Below are positions 34,672 through 43,957 of a stretch of 64,000 bases of DNA, one piece after another. Where the stretch lies: the NCBI GenBank assembly GCA_039908525.1, contig JAMOAY010000008.1, positions 1 through 64,000 of the forward strand, written 5' to 3'. The notes under the pieces are model-generated. The model worked only from the letters and a program-made list of their open reading frames with translations. It had not been told where the DNA came from and did no database searches. Position numbers and translations under genes: made by a program. Position 1 is the first letter of the stretch; each line of letters opens with the position of its first letter. The DNA is from Magnetaquicoccus sp039908525. Its GTDB lineage: Bacteria; Pseudomonadota; Magnetococcia; Magnetococcales; Magnetaquicoccaceae.

Positions 34672-35583
34672 CTAACCGACGGCTTTTGCCACTTCGGCCG
34701 CGAAATCTTCCTCTTTCTTCTGGATTCCCTCCCCCAGCACGTAGCGGACAAAACCGGTAACGGCGATCGTGGTCGCCAACTCCCTGGCCTTGGCGGCCAC
34801 CACAGCCGTCACTTTCTGATCGGGATCCATGACAAACGGCTGCTCCAACAGGCAACTCTCCCCATAGAACTTGTCCAGCCGACCCAACACCATCTTGTCG
34901 ATGATACTCTCCGGCTTGCCGGAACTGCGGGCCTGCTCGGCCAGGATGGTCCGCTCCCGCTCCAGGGCCTCGGCGGGCACAGCCTCCCGGTTCAACCACG
35001 GCGGGGCAGAGGCGGCCACATGCATGGCCAGTTTCTTGCCCAACTCGGCCAGCGCTTCCTGGTTCGGACAGGGGGATTCCAGCCCCACCAGAACGCCTAT
35101 CTTGCCTTCCATGTGAATGTAGGAGACCACAACCCCCTGGGAGACACTCAGACGCACCAGACGGCGCAGGTTCATGTTCTCGCCAATGGTGGCAATCTTG
35201 TGGACCAACTCTTCCGCCACGGTGCGGCCCGTTTCGGGGTAGCCCAGGGTCTGCAGTTGCTCCACACTCTCCACCGAGGCTTGCAGACCCGCCCGGGCGA
35301 CCGTCTCGGCAAAGGCGACGAAATTCTCATTTTTGGAGGTGAAATCGGTCTCCGTATTGACCTCCAGAAGCAAACCCTGGCTGCCGGCCACCACGGCAAC
35401 CACCTTGCCATCCGCCGCCACTCGACCTGCCTTCTTGGAGGCGGCCGAAAGACCTTTCTTGCGCAGCCAATCCACCGCAGCTTCCATCTCGCCCCCGGTC
35501 TCTTCCAGTGCCTTTTTGCAATCCATCATCCCGGCACCCGTCTGCTCCCGGAGATCCTTGACCATTTTTGCGCTTACCGACAT
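34672..35583 (-). CDS. tsf: Elongation factor Ts
   Basis: A 303-residue nucleotide-exchange factor for EF-Tu. The N-terminal UBA-like region MVKDLREQTGAGMMDCKKAL is diagnostic, followed by the TDFTSKNENF motif (NTETDFTSKNENFVAFAET) that contacts EF-Tu, and VVSYIHMEGKIGVLVGLE. The remainder has normal dimerisation-domain features. It follows rpsB by 75 bp and leads directly to pyrH. Confidence 0.96.
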   Translation of the reverse strand: MSVSAKMVKDLREQTGAGMMDCKKALEETGGEMEAAVDWLRKKGLSAASKKAGRVAADGKVVAVVAGSQGLLLEVNTETDFTSKNENFVAFAETVARAGLQASVESVEQLQTLGYPETGRTVAEELVHKIATIGENMNLRRLVRLSVSQGVVVSYIHMEGKIGVLVGLESPCPNQEALAELGKKLAMHVAASAPPWLNREAVPAEALERERTILAEQARSSGKPESIIDKMVLGRLDKFYGESCLLEQPFVMDPDQKVTAVVAAKARELATTIAVTGFVRYVLGEGIQKKEEDFAAEVAKAVG

Positions 35584-35658
35584 CGTTCCTGTTCCTTTGC
35601 TGTTTCAATCCGTACCCGATCCCAGAGAAGGGGCTGACTCGATCCTCTCCGAGGAGAC

Positions 35659-36438
35659 TCACGGGCTCTCGATGACCATCTCTTCCATACCGCTCTCCAC
35701 CGCGCCTCCCTCCCCGGGTATCTCCGGTTTCTGCCCCGCGTTGGTATCGGTGCGCGCCGTCATCCTGCCTTCCAGAATGGCATCCCCCATTTTGTTCAGA
35801 AACAGTTTCAGAGAACGAATGGCGTCGTCATTGCCGGGCACCACCCAATCGATGGGATCCGGATCGCAGTTGGAGTCGACCAGGGCCACGACCGGAATGC
35901 CCAGCTTGTTGGCCTCTTTGACCGCCAAAGACTCCCGGTTGGTATCCACCACCACGATGACATCCGGCAGGCGCCCCATGTTCTTGATGCCGCCCAGGGA
36001 GCGCTCCATCTTCTCCCGTTCCCGCTCCAGTTTCTGCACCTCTTTTTTGGTCCTCGCCTCATAGGTGCCGTTGGTCTTCATCTTTTCGATATCTTTCAGG
36101 CGCCGGATCGAACCCTGGATGGTCTTCCAGTTGGTCAGGGTGCCACCCAGCCAGCGATGGCTGACATAATACTGACCGGTGCGCCCCGCTTCCTCCTCGA
36201 TCATTTCAACCACCTGCCGTTTGGTCCCCACAAACAGGACCAGGCCGTTTCTGGCCGCCCGTTCCCGCAGGAAACTGTAGGCATCCCGAAGCATCACCAC
36301 CGTCTTCTGCAGGTTAAGGATGTGGGTACCGTTGCGGGCGGTGAAGATGAACCGACCCATTTTGGGGTTCCACCGTTTGGTCTGGTGTCCGAAATGGAAG
36401 CCCGCGTCCAGCAATTCGCGGATGGAAAATTTGGCCAT
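35659..36438 (-). CDS. rpsB: 30S ribosomal protein S2
   Basis: A 259-residue ribosomal protein. Typical S2 segments are IRELLDAGFHFGHQTKRWNP, GRFIFTARNGTHILNLQKT, LFVGTKRQ, YYVSHRWLGGTLTNWKTI, DVIVVVDTNRE and KLGIPVVALVDSNCDP. ATG 36438 has AGGAG five bases upstream and matches the family start. The C-terminal tail (about 232-259) is acidic and variable. A promoter match lies 132 bp upstream, leaving an unusual leader of roughly 125 nt. Confidence 0.96.
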   Translation of the reverse strand: MAKFSIRELLDAGFHFGHQTKRWNPKMGRFIFTARNGTHILNLQKTVVMLRDAYSFLRERAARNGLVLFVGTKRQVVEMIEEEAGRTGQYYVSHRWLGGTLTNWKTIQGSIRRLKDIEKMKTNGTYEARTKKEVQKLEREREKMERSLGGIKNMGRLPDVIVVVDTNRESLAVKEANKLGIPVVALVDSNCDPDPIDWVVPGNDDAIRSLKLFLNKMGDAILEGRMTARTDTNAGQKPEIPGEGGAVESGMEEMVIESP

Positions 36439-36569
36439 TGCAACTCCTGTTGTTTGTTTTGGTTGTTCGTCCGTTGCGGCTGTTTTTGCGTGCGGCCCAC
36501 AAACTCTTGCGAGGCACCGGGACCGCCAGCCCACAACGTGAAAAATGGGTGAATCACATCAACCCGCCG

Positions 36570-36598
36570 ATTCTAATCGGTCTGTCGATTGTTTGCAA
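36570..36598 (-). promoter_or_regulatory. Sigma-70 promoter and leader for rpsB operon
   Basis: Minus strand: -35 TTGCAA (36593-36598), 17-bp spacer, -10 TAGAAT (36570-36575). The predicted transcript has a leader of about 125 nt before rpsB. In it a segment GCGGTCC can pair with GGGCCGC about 21 nt further on, which could be a site for S2 autoregulation as in other bacteria; that part is inference. Confidence 0.6.
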
Positions 36599-36633
36599 GT
36601 ATCCCTCCAGAGCCGGCTCGCAATTCTGCCCGC

Positions 36634-37425
36634 TCAACCCTGTGTCGTGTCTGTTCTCAGGGAGGTCACGAGATTCCAGGCATTCTCCACCTGAATCGGG
36701 CTGCCGTGCAGGTGCAGCACCATGGCACCCTGGCAATCCGCCACGCCACCGGCGGCGACCGGGGTAGCCTGGACGCCACACAACAAGCGCAAGGCATCCA
36801 CTTCGGTCACCAGTGTGGCGCAACCGGCCATGATGGGCATGTAGCCTACCGGCACACCCATCACCCGGTCCAGCCGCCCATGGCCCAGAAGTCCGCAGGC
36901 AGCAGGCACGGAGGGGATGGTTTTCTGCAGAGAGACAGGCAGGATCAGCTCGCCGCCCCGCGCCAGCAAAATGGCCAGCGCCGCCCCGATGGTGCCCCCG
37001 GTCGGGGATCCGATTAGCACAGCGGCGTTGCCCTGGGGATCCAGGGCATTGGCGCCCTTGATGTAGACATCGCCACAGACAAACTGCTCCAGGAGGGGGG
37101 CCGGCCACCCCCTGCTCAACCGCCCCTCTTCGAAAAGAAAGGGGCCCGGACCGCGTCCTGCCTTCGGTGTCTCTCCCAGCAAACCGTCCCGGACCCAGCC
37201 GACGGCGAAACCTTCCAGGCCCGGGTCCTCACCGGTCAGTGCCCAGGCGACATGGCGTGTGGTGCCGCCCCCGACGATGACCATGCGCCCCGACCGGGTA
37301 CGCGCCCGCACCTGTGGCAACCCGGCGACGGCCTGCCCAATCAGGCGTTGCCCCTCTTCAGGACGCAATACGACCACAGCGGTTGCCGAAGAAGGAAGGT
37401 TTATGGGTGAAATCATGCTGTTCAT
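36634..37425 (-). CDS. Conserved-looking protein of unknown function
   Basis: A 263-residue protein that I do not recognise with certainty. It is glycine-rich, without signal peptide. The segment RMVIVGGGTTRHVAWAL resembles the phosphate-binding GGGTT loop of the RpiA/CoA-transferase-like (ISOCOT) fold, and GNAAVLIGSPTGGTIGAAL and KTIPSVPAACGLLGHGRLD look like further ligand-binding loops. YIKGANALDPQGNAAV suggests a small-molecule binding role. It is read in the same direction as the rpsB operon and ends 35 bp upstream of its promoter. An in-frame ATG at 37416 is an alternative start. An enzyme is likely; its substrate is unknown. Confidence 0.6.
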   Translation of the reverse strand: MNSMISPINLPSSATAVVVLRPEEGQRLIGQAVAGLPQVRARTRSGRMVIVGGGTTRHVAWALTGEDPGLEGFAVGWVRDGLLGETPKAGRGPGPFLFEEGRLSRGWPAPLLEQFVCGDVYIKGANALDPQGNAAVLIGSPTGGTIGAALAILLARGGELILPVSLQKTIPSVPAACGLLGHGRLDRVMGVPVGYMPIMAGCATLVTEVDALRLLCGVQATPVAAGGVADCQGAMVLHLHGSPIQVENAWNLVTSLRTDTTQG

Positions 37426-37600
37426 GGCCGCGCATGGTAGCAGAGTCCCTCTTGCGGCGCACGGCCTTTTGGCGACAACAGAGGGATTGTGCGACGCGAC
37501 ACGCTTGTGTCTGTCGATTCTGTCGGAGATGCTCTATGATGCGATTTTTCGGTGCGGCCTGCGCTGCTCCAGTATACCCCTCTTCTCTCGGTGACAACAG

Positions 37601-38677
37601 ATGCCAACCTTGTTCGATTCATTGTCTTTGGGAACATTGACGTTGCCCAATCGTATCGTGATGGCCCCCTTGACCCGCTGCCGCGCCGAGGAGGGGCACC
37701 TCCCCGGCGCACTGATCGCGGAGCACTATGCGCAGCGCGCCGGTGCAGGGTTGTTGATCGCCGAGGCTACCATGGTCATGGCGGGCAACTCCGCCTTCTG
37801 GCACGAACCGGGCATCCACTCGGAGGAGCAGGTCGTCGGATGGCAAAAAACCACCCGTGCCGTCCACGACGCCGGGGGGCGCATTTTCTTGCAGCTCTGG
37901 CACGGGGGACGTGCCTGTCATCCTCTGCTGAATGGTGGACAACAGCCTGTTGCTCCCAGTCCACTCGCCATCCCCCATGAGCAGGTTTACACCCCGCAGG
38001 GCAAGCAGGCGTATGTCGTGCCCCGCGTGCTGGCGGATGATGAGCTGCCGCCTATCGTCGCCGGTTTCAAACAGGCTGCTGCCAACGCCAAGGCGGCCGG
38101 TTTTGACGGGGTGGAGGTGCATGCTGCCAATGGGTATCTTCTGGACCAGTTCCTGCGGGATGGCACCAATCAGCGCGGCTCCGGCATGTATGGGGGATCT
38201 GTGACCAACAGGGCCAGGCTGTTGCTGGAGGTGGTTGAAGCCGTCGGTGCGGTGTGGGGCAGCCACCGCGTGGGCGTCCGCATCTCGCCGCTGAACAGTT
38301 TCAACGACATGCGGGACAGCGATCCCATCGGTTTGGCCATCTGGCTGGCCAATCGGCTGAATGAACATGCCCTGGCCTACCTGCATGTCATACGCGGGGA
38401 CATGTTCCAGCAACAGACAGGCGATATTTTGACGCCGATCCGCACCCACTATCAGGGGGTACTCATCAGCAACTTGGGCTACACGGCCACAGAGGCCGAC
38501 GCGGCCATTGCCAACGGTTCGGTGGATGCGGTGGCCTTCGGCGTCCCTTTCCTGGCCAACCCGGACTTGCCCGCCCGTTTCCGGAGCGGGGCGCCGCTGA
38601 ACCAGGCAGACCCGGACACTTTCTATTCATCCGGTCCGGCTGGATACAACGATTATCCCACTCTGCCGGCTCCCTGA
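37601..38677 (+). CDS. Old yellow enzyme family alkene reductase (NemA-like)
   Basis: A 358-residue FMN-dependent flavin oxidoreductase of the NemA/OYE class, reducing activated C=C bonds or nitro groups using NAD(P)H. Motifs: RIVMAPLTRCRAEEGHLP, LIAEATMV, GRIFLQLWHGGRACHP, GFDGVEVHAANGYLLDQFLRDGTNQR (substrate His/Asn type site), YGGSVTNRARLLLEVVEAV and the C-terminal FMN phosphate site DAVAFGVPFLANPDLPARF. Length and order are standard. It is divergent from the preceding hypothetical gene and appears monocistronic. Confidence 0.92.
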   Translation: MPTLFDSLSLGTLTLPNRIVMAPLTRCRAEEGHLPGALIAEHYAQRAGAGLLIAEATMVMAGNSAFWHEPGIHSEEQVVGWQKTTRAVHDAGGRIFLQLWHGGRACHPLLNGGQQPVAPSPLAIPHEQVYTPQGKQAYVVPRVLADDELPPIVAGFKQAAANAKAAGFDGVEVHAANGYLLDQFLRDGTNQRGSGMYGGSVTNRARLLLEVVEAVGAVWGSHRVGVRISPLNSFNDMRDSDPIGLAIWLANRLNEHALAYLHVIRGDMFQQQTGDILTPIRTHYQGVLISNLGYTATEADAAIANGSVDAVAFGVPFLANPDLPARFRSGAPLNQADPDTFYSSGPAGYNDYPTLPAP

Positions 38678-38712
38678 CAGCCCGCAGATCGCCCACCCCG
38701 GTCGGTTGCGGT

Positions 38713-39411
38713 TTATGGAGACAGGGTTCGCAACCGTTCGTTGAGAAAACGGATCTCGACGGGGTCCGTCACCTCGCTGCGGGATAGCAGCTCTTCGATC
38801 CATCGGCGGGCCCCCTCCCGCTCTCCCATGGCTTCCAGCACCGTCCACTCCAGCTGCCTGGCCCAACCAGGCACCTGGCCAGGGTCGGTGCGCTGCCGAA
38901 TCTCCCGGGCGTAGGCCAAGGCCAACGGCAGATCCTGCAAACGATGTCGCGCAAGCAGAACGGCATGGGCCAACCAGGGCCAACGGCGGTCTGGATCCTC
39001 TGCGAACCGCAGACGGATGTATGCCAGCATGCGTCGCTGTCTGGCGGTATCGTCCACCTCCGCATGGTGACGTGCCACCAGCTGCAGGGGGTACTGTCCC
39101 CGGGGGTCCAAGGTCAGGATGGTATCCAACCAACCCTCCAGGCGGTCCAGGTCCAGACGGCGATAGGGTATGCTGCCCCCCGCCTGGTGGTCGTGCGCCT
39201 GCAACCAGAGCGTCAACAGTTTGGCCATGGCCACCGGCTCCCCCACACTGGCCAGGCGCCAAACCCATACAGGGAGCGGGGCAGGCAGAGGCTCGGTGCG
39301 TGCTGCGGGAAGGGGTTGCAGGGCGTGCCAGCCCCCTTGCAACACCAGCGCGCACACCAGCAGAAACACGACCGGCGCGGGCGCCCGGCGGTTGTCCCTC
39401 CTGTCCCACAT
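38713..39411 (-). CDS. Membrane-anchored TPR-like protein
   Basis: A 232-residue protein with one N-terminal membrane helix (about 13-33, PVVFLLVCALVLQGGWHAL) and a helical repeat region (YRRLDLDRLEGWLDTILTLDPRGQYPLQLVARHHAE and ALAYAREIRQRTDPGQVPGWA), which resembles TPR-like solenoids. The ATG at 39411 is one base after the RND pump stop, so it is probably the third gene of the efflux operon. Similar small proteins of unknown function occur in several proteobacteria. The role is not known; assisting or tuning the pump is possible. Confidence 0.6.
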   Translation of the reverse strand: MWDRRDNRRAPAPVVFLLVCALVLQGGWHALQPLPAARTEPLPAPLPVWVWRLASVGEPVAMAKLLTLWLQAHDHQAGGSIPYRRLDLDRLEGWLDTILTLDPRGQYPLQLVARHHAEVDDTARQRRMLAYIRLRFAEDPDRRWPWLAHAVLLARHRLQDLPLALAYAREIRQRTDPGQVPGWARQLEWTVLEAMGEREGARRWIEELLSRSEVTDPVEIRFLNERLRTLSP

Positions 39412-39412
39412 C

Positions 39413-42400
39413 CTACTGCCCCTCGGCACGTCCGTTCTCGCTGGGTGCCGCCGCCATCCGTTCCGGAAAAAGACGTCGGATGGCCACGAACAACACGGGA
39501 ATCAAAAACAACCCCAACAGAGTGGCGGCCAGCATGCCCCCCATGACACCGGTGCCGATGGCGCGCCGGCTGGAAGCCCCGGCCCCGGTGGAGAAGACCA
39601 GAGGCATCACCCCCAGAATGAAGGCGGCGGAGGTCATGACAATGGGGCGAAACCGCATTCTGCACGCCTCCAGAGTGGCCTCCAGCAACGGCATGCCCTG
39701 GCCGGTCAGGGTACGTGCAAACTCCACGATCAGGATGGCATTTTTTGCCGACAATCCGATTACCGCCACCACGCCCACCTTGAAGTACACATCGTTCGGC
39801 ATGCCCAGCAGCATCACGGCCACCACCGCCCCGAAGAGACCGATGGGGACAATCAGCAGAACGGCAAACGGGATGGACCAGCTTTCGTACAGGGCGGCCA
39901 GGCAGAGAAACACCACCAGCAGGGAGAGCCCGAACAGCAGCGGCAGCTGGGATCCGGCCAGAGACTCCTCAAAAGAGGTGGCAGACCATTCAAAACCGAT
40001 TCCGGCCGGCAACTGCCCGGTCAAACGGGTCATGGCGGCCATGGCCTCTCCGGTGCTGCGACCGGGGGCCGGATTGCCGGACAGCTTCATGGCCGGCAGA
40101 CCGTTGTATCGATCCAGCTTGGGAGAACCGGTCACCCACTGGCTGGTGGCGATTTCTGCCAATGGAATCCACTGGCCATGGCGATTCCTGACCCGAACCG
40201 CCAGAATCTGCTCGGGAGTGGCCCGCGTGGCGGCATTGGCCTGCATCTGCACCTGCAGGATGCGCCCGTCTTTGGTCAAATCGTTGACATAGGCCGACCC
40301 CAGGATGACCTGCAGGGTCTCGTTGAGTTCGGGCAGATCGATCCCCATGGCGGTGGCCCGGGTGCGGTCGACCGTGAGCAGCAGCTGTGGCGCTGCCTCC
40401 TGACCTTCCGGTCGCACCCCCGCCAGGACGGGATCCTGGCTCGCCAGCCCCAGCAACTGGTTGCGGGCCTCCAGCAAACGGTCCCGCCCCACCCCGGCGC
40501 GGTCCTGCAGGCGCAGATCAAAGCCGCCCACTGCCGACAGTTCCGGAATGGGCGGCACATTGATGGCAAAAATGAGCGACTGTTTGATGCGGGACAAGGC
40601 CATGTTGGCGCGCATGACGATGGAGCCGACCTGCTGGTCCGCCTGCGTACGTTCATCCCACCCTTTCAGGCGACTGAAGATGATGGCGGCGTTCTGGCCG
40701 CGACCAAAAAAGCTGAATCCCGCCACACCCACCACTTTGGCCACCTCTGGCTGCTGCAGATAGTAGTTTTCCACCTGCGACAGGATCTCCACGGTGCGTG
40801 CCTGGGTGGCGCCCGGCGGCAGTTGGACGATGCTGACAAAATAGCCTTGATCCTCGTCCGGCAAAAACCCACCCGGCAGTTGCAGAAACAGATGGCCCGC
40901 AGCGACGGCGAGGGCCAGGTAGAGCAGCAGATAGCGCGCCGGGCGCCGCAAGAGGGAGGCAACGACCCCACGGTATCCCTGCCCGGTGCGCAAGAAAAAC
41001 CGCGCAAAACGGTCCATGAACCCCCGACCTTCGCCACCTGCTGCCGTGCTCCCGGCTGGCCGGTGCAGCAAAGTGGCGCATAGCGCGGGGGTGAGGGTCA
41101 GCGCCATGAGGGCGGAAAAGAGCATGGTCAACACCAAAGTCACGGCAAACTGTCGGTAAATGGCGCCCACGCTGCCGCCGAAAAAGGCCATGGGAACGAA
41201 GACCGATGACAATACCAAGGTGATGCCGACAATGGCGCCAAAGATCTGGGTCATGGCCCTGCGGGTTGCCTCGCGGGCAGACAACCCCTCCTCGGCCATG
41301 ACCCGCTCCACATTTTCCACCACCACGATGGCATCATCCACCACGATACCGATGGAGAGCACCATGGCAAACAGGGTCAGCACGTTGATGGAGTATCCCA
41401 GCAGGTAGATGCCCACCAGGGCGCCCGTCAGGGCCACCGGCACCACGATGGTGGGAATGAAGGTGGCGCGCAGATTGCCCAGGAACAGGTACATGACCAT
41501 AAAAACCAGCACCATGGCCTCGGCCAGGGTCACCAGCACCTCATGGATGGAGATCCGGATAAAAGTGGAGGTATCGTATGGAATGTCCCAGGCGACCCCC
41601 GCCGGAAAGAACTTTTCCAGTTCGGCCATGCGGTTCTTGACCCGTTGGGCGGTCTCCAGGGCATTGGCGCCCGGCGCCACCTTGATGCCGATCGCCGCCG
41701 TCGGCTGACCGTTGAGCCGGGCCCGAATGGTATACTCCTGGGCGCCCCACGCCACCTCTCCCACATCCTTGAGGCGTACGGTGGCTCCATCCTGGCCGCT
41801 GCGCAAAATGATATCGCCGAACTCTTCGGCACTCGACAGGCGGCTGTGAATCAGAACAGGGGCGTTGATCTCCTGCCCGGAGGTCGCCGGCAGTTGGCCC
41901 AGCTCGCCGGTCACCAGAGAGCTGTTCTGTGCCCGCACCGCCCGCAGGGCCTCGCCCGGCGAGATGCCAAACTCGGTCAAACGGGCCGGGTCCAACCAGA
42001 TACGCAGGGCATATTCGGTGCCGAACAGATTGGCCTCTCCGACACCAGGCAACCGCCGCACATGTTCCAGCACAGAACCGGCCGTATAACTGCCCAGATA
42101 GACCGGGTCATGACGGAGATCGGGGGAGAAGATCGTGATGAACATCAAATAATTGCGTCGAGATTTGACAACAGTGATCCCTTGCCGTCGCACCTCTTCG
42201 GGCAGCCGGGCCTCCACCCGCTTGATGCGGTTTTGTGCATCCACCGAGGCGATGTCCAGGTTGGTCCCCGGGGCAAAGGTGATGGTCAAGGTCATGGTGC
42301 CCATGGAGTCGCTGGAGGACTCCATGTACAGCAGATGTTCCAGGCCATTCATCTCCTGTTCGATCAGGGCAGTCACAGTCTCTTCCACCACCTGGGCAGA

Positions 42401-42559
42401 GGCCCCTGGATAGGTGGCCGTGATGGCGATGGCGGGCGGGGCCACGTCGGGATATTGGGCCACGGGCAGTTGGCGCAGGGAGAGCAGACCGGCCAGCAGG
42501 ATCACCAGGGCAATCACCCAGGCAAACACAGGACGGTCGATAAAAAATCTCGGCAGCAT
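39413..42559 (-). CDS. RND multidrug efflux pump, AcrB/MexB type
   Basis: A 1048-residue inner-membrane proton antiporter of the HAE1 class that exports drugs and other hydrophobic compounds through a periplasmic adaptor. The N-terminus (RFFIDRPVFAWVIALVI) is typical. The fourth helix carries the two adjacent aspartates of the proton relay (GIVVDDAIVVVENVER). The other signatures are GLEHLLYMESSSDSMG, GVGEANLFGTEYALRIWLDP, FFGGSVGAIYRQFAVTL and, near the C-terminus, KNAILIVEFA. Size and domain order match AcrB. The adaptor gene is 9 bp upstream. No TolC-like gene lies in the window. Confidence 0.94.
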   Translation of the reverse strand: MLPRFFIDRPVFAWVIALVILLAGLLSLRQLPVAQYPDVAPPAIAITATYPGASAQVVEETVTALIEQEMNGLEHLLYMESSSDSMGTMTLTITFAPGTNLDIASVDAQNRIKRVEARLPEEVRRQGITVVKSRRNYLMFITIFSPDLRHDPVYLGSYTAGSVLEHVRRLPGVGEANLFGTEYALRIWLDPARLTEFGISPGEALRAVRAQNSSLVTGELGQLPATSGQEINAPVLIHSRLSSAEEFGDIILRSGQDGATVRLKDVGEVAWGAQEYTIRARLNGQPTAAIGIKVAPGANALETAQRVKNRMAELEKFFPAGVAWDIPYDTSTFIRISIHEVLVTLAEAMVLVFMVMYLFLGNLRATFIPTIVVPVALTGALVGIYLLGYSINVLTLFAMVLSIGIVVDDAIVVVENVERVMAEEGLSAREATRRAMTQIFGAIVGITLVLSSVFVPMAFFGGSVGAIYRQFAVTLVLTMLFSALMALTLTPALCATLLHRPAGSTAAGGEGRGFMDRFARFFLRTGQGYRGVVASLLRRPARYLLLYLALAVAAGHLFLQLPGGFLPDEDQGYFVSIVQLPPGATQARTVEILSQVENYYLQQPEVAKVVGVAGFSFFGRGQNAAIIFSRLKGWDERTQADQQVGSIVMRANMALSRIKQSLIFAINVPPIPELSAVGGFDLRLQDRAGVGRDRLLEARNQLLGLASQDPVLAGVRPEGQEAAPQLLLTVDRTRATAMGIDLPELNETLQVILGSAYVNDLTKDGRILQVQMQANAATRATPEQILAVRVRNRHGQWIPLAEIATSQWVTGSPKLDRYNGLPAMKLSGNPAPGRSTGEAMAAMTRLTGQLPAGIGFEWSATSFEESLAGSQLPLLFGLSLLVVFLCLAALYESWSIPFAVLLIVPIGLFGAVVAVMLLGMPNDVYFKVGVVAVIGLSAKNAILIVEFARTLTGQGMPLLEATLEACRMRFRPIVMTSAAFILGVMPLVFSTGAGASSRRAIGTGVMGGMLAATLLGLFLIPVLFVAIRRLFPERMAAAPSENGRAEGQ

Positions 42560-42568
42560 GGCACACTC

Positions 42569-43762
42569 CTACGGGGTGCGGGAGGCGGGCGGGGCAGACA
42601 CCTGTCGGGTGGCCTCTGTGGCGGGTGGAGAGCTCTCCACATCTTTGGGGGTCACCACGGCACCCGGCCGCGCCTTTTGCACCCCGTTGAGGATCACCTT
42701 CTCCCCCTCCTGCAACCCCTCCAGCACGATCCAATCCCGACCGGAAAAGCCGCCGGTCTTGATCGGACGCGGGACCACCTTGTTCTGTTCGTCCACCATC
42801 AACACGATCTGTCCCTGCGGAGAGGCCTGCACCGCCCGTTGCGGCACCGCGATCCCCTCGGTGGTCGCCATGGACCATTTGACCCGCACAAACTGGCCAG
42901 GCAACAGGACACCCTCTGCATTGGGAAACTCTGCCCGCAGGGCCACCGAACCGCTCTGCGGATCCACCGCCGTGTCGGTGAAATGCAGCGTGCCCGGCAC
43001 AGGGTATTCGACGCCATCGTCCAACAAAAGGCGAACCTCCGCCTGCTCCATGGGGTGGGCATCGCCCTGGCGGATGGCCCGCCGCAGACGGAGCAGCTCC
43101 TGGCTGGACTGGGTAAAGTTGACACGAATCGGATCGATCTGCTCGATGGTGGTCAGGTGGGTGGCCTCTCTCTGCCCCACCAGGGCCCCTTCGGTCACCC
43201 GACTGCGCCCCACCCGACCGGCAATGGGGGCGCCAATGCGGGTGTGTTCCAGATCAATCTGCGCACGACTCAGCGCCGCCTCGGCCGCCGCAATGTCCGC
43301 CATGGCCTTCTTGTATTGGGCCTCGGCCTGGTCAAACTCCTGGCGGCTGACGGCATGGGTGGCCGCCAGGCTCTTGCTGCGCTCCATCATGTGCCTGGCC
43401 AGTTGGCGCTCTGCATGGGCGCGATCCAGGGCAGCCTGGGCGGAGCGGATCTGGCTCTCCAGGGTACGACCATCCAGTCGATACAGCGGTGCGCCGGCCT
43501 GCACCGCCGAACCTTCGGTGAACAGCAACTGTTCAACGATCCCCTCCACCCGGGCCCGCACCTCTGCGGTGCGCACAGCCTGCAATCGACCGGGCGTCTG
43601 TTGCTGCAGGGAGATCTTCTTGCGTACCGCAACCACCCGCTCCACCTCCGGTGGCGGTGGCGTTGCGGCGGCCGTTGCTGAGACCGACTTGCCTGTGTCA
43701 CACGCGGCCAGGAAGATGGCCAGAAAAAGCACACCGCATGGATGTGCCCAGGATGTGTTCAT
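42569..43762 (-). CDS. RND efflux periplasmic adaptor (AcrA type)
   Basis: A 397-residue membrane-fusion protein. The signal sequence ends in a lipobox (FLAAC, Cys near 21). The order is then a beta-barrel/lipoyl half (RVEGIVEQLLFTEGSAVQAGAPLYRLD), a coiled-coil hairpin (about 95-165), the second lipoyl half (TRIGAPIAGRVGRSRVTEGALV), and the beta-barrel and membrane-proximal domains (EGVLLPGQFVRVKW, VPQRAVQASPQGQIVLMV). ATG 43762 has AAGGAG six bases upstream; the open frame upstream to 45052 lies antisense to the repeat protein and is not used. It pairs with the downstream pump gene. Confidence 0.93.
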   Translation of the reverse strand: MNTSWAHPCGVLFLAIFLAACDTGKSVSATAAATPPPPEVERVVAVRKKISLQQQTPGRLQAVRTAEVRARVEGIVEQLLFTEGSAVQAGAPLYRLDGRTLESQIRSAQAALDRAHAERQLARHMMERSKSLAATHAVSRQEFDQAEAQYKKAMADIAAAEAALSRAQIDLEHTRIGAPIAGRVGRSRVTEGALVGQREATHLTTIEQIDPIRVNFTQSSQELLRLRRAIRQGDAHPMEQAEVRLLLDDGVEYPVPGTLHFTDTAVDPQSGSVALRAEFPNAEGVLLPGQFVRVKWSMATTEGIAVPQRAVQASPQGQIVLMVDEQNKVVPRPIKTGGFSGRDWIVLEGLQEGEKVILNGVQKARPGAVVTPKDVESSPPATEATRQVSAPPASRTP

Positions 43763-43957
43763 GGAGGACTCCTTGCCCAGAAAATGACCGACCCTCTCTC
43801 CAGGCAATGGTACGACACGACGAACCAGATATCCATGCCACCATTTTTCGGATGACGCACGGGGCGGATTTCGTGTATCCTCCACCCTGTGCCCGGACCC
43901 CGACGGGTTGGACACATACACGACTCCGTTCCGTCCTTTGACTGTCCAGGTGTACAC

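Noticed and set aside
37426..37600. Promoter before the old yellow enzyme gene
   Set aside because: A TATGAT is present near 37536 but no -35 of useful quality stands at the right distance.
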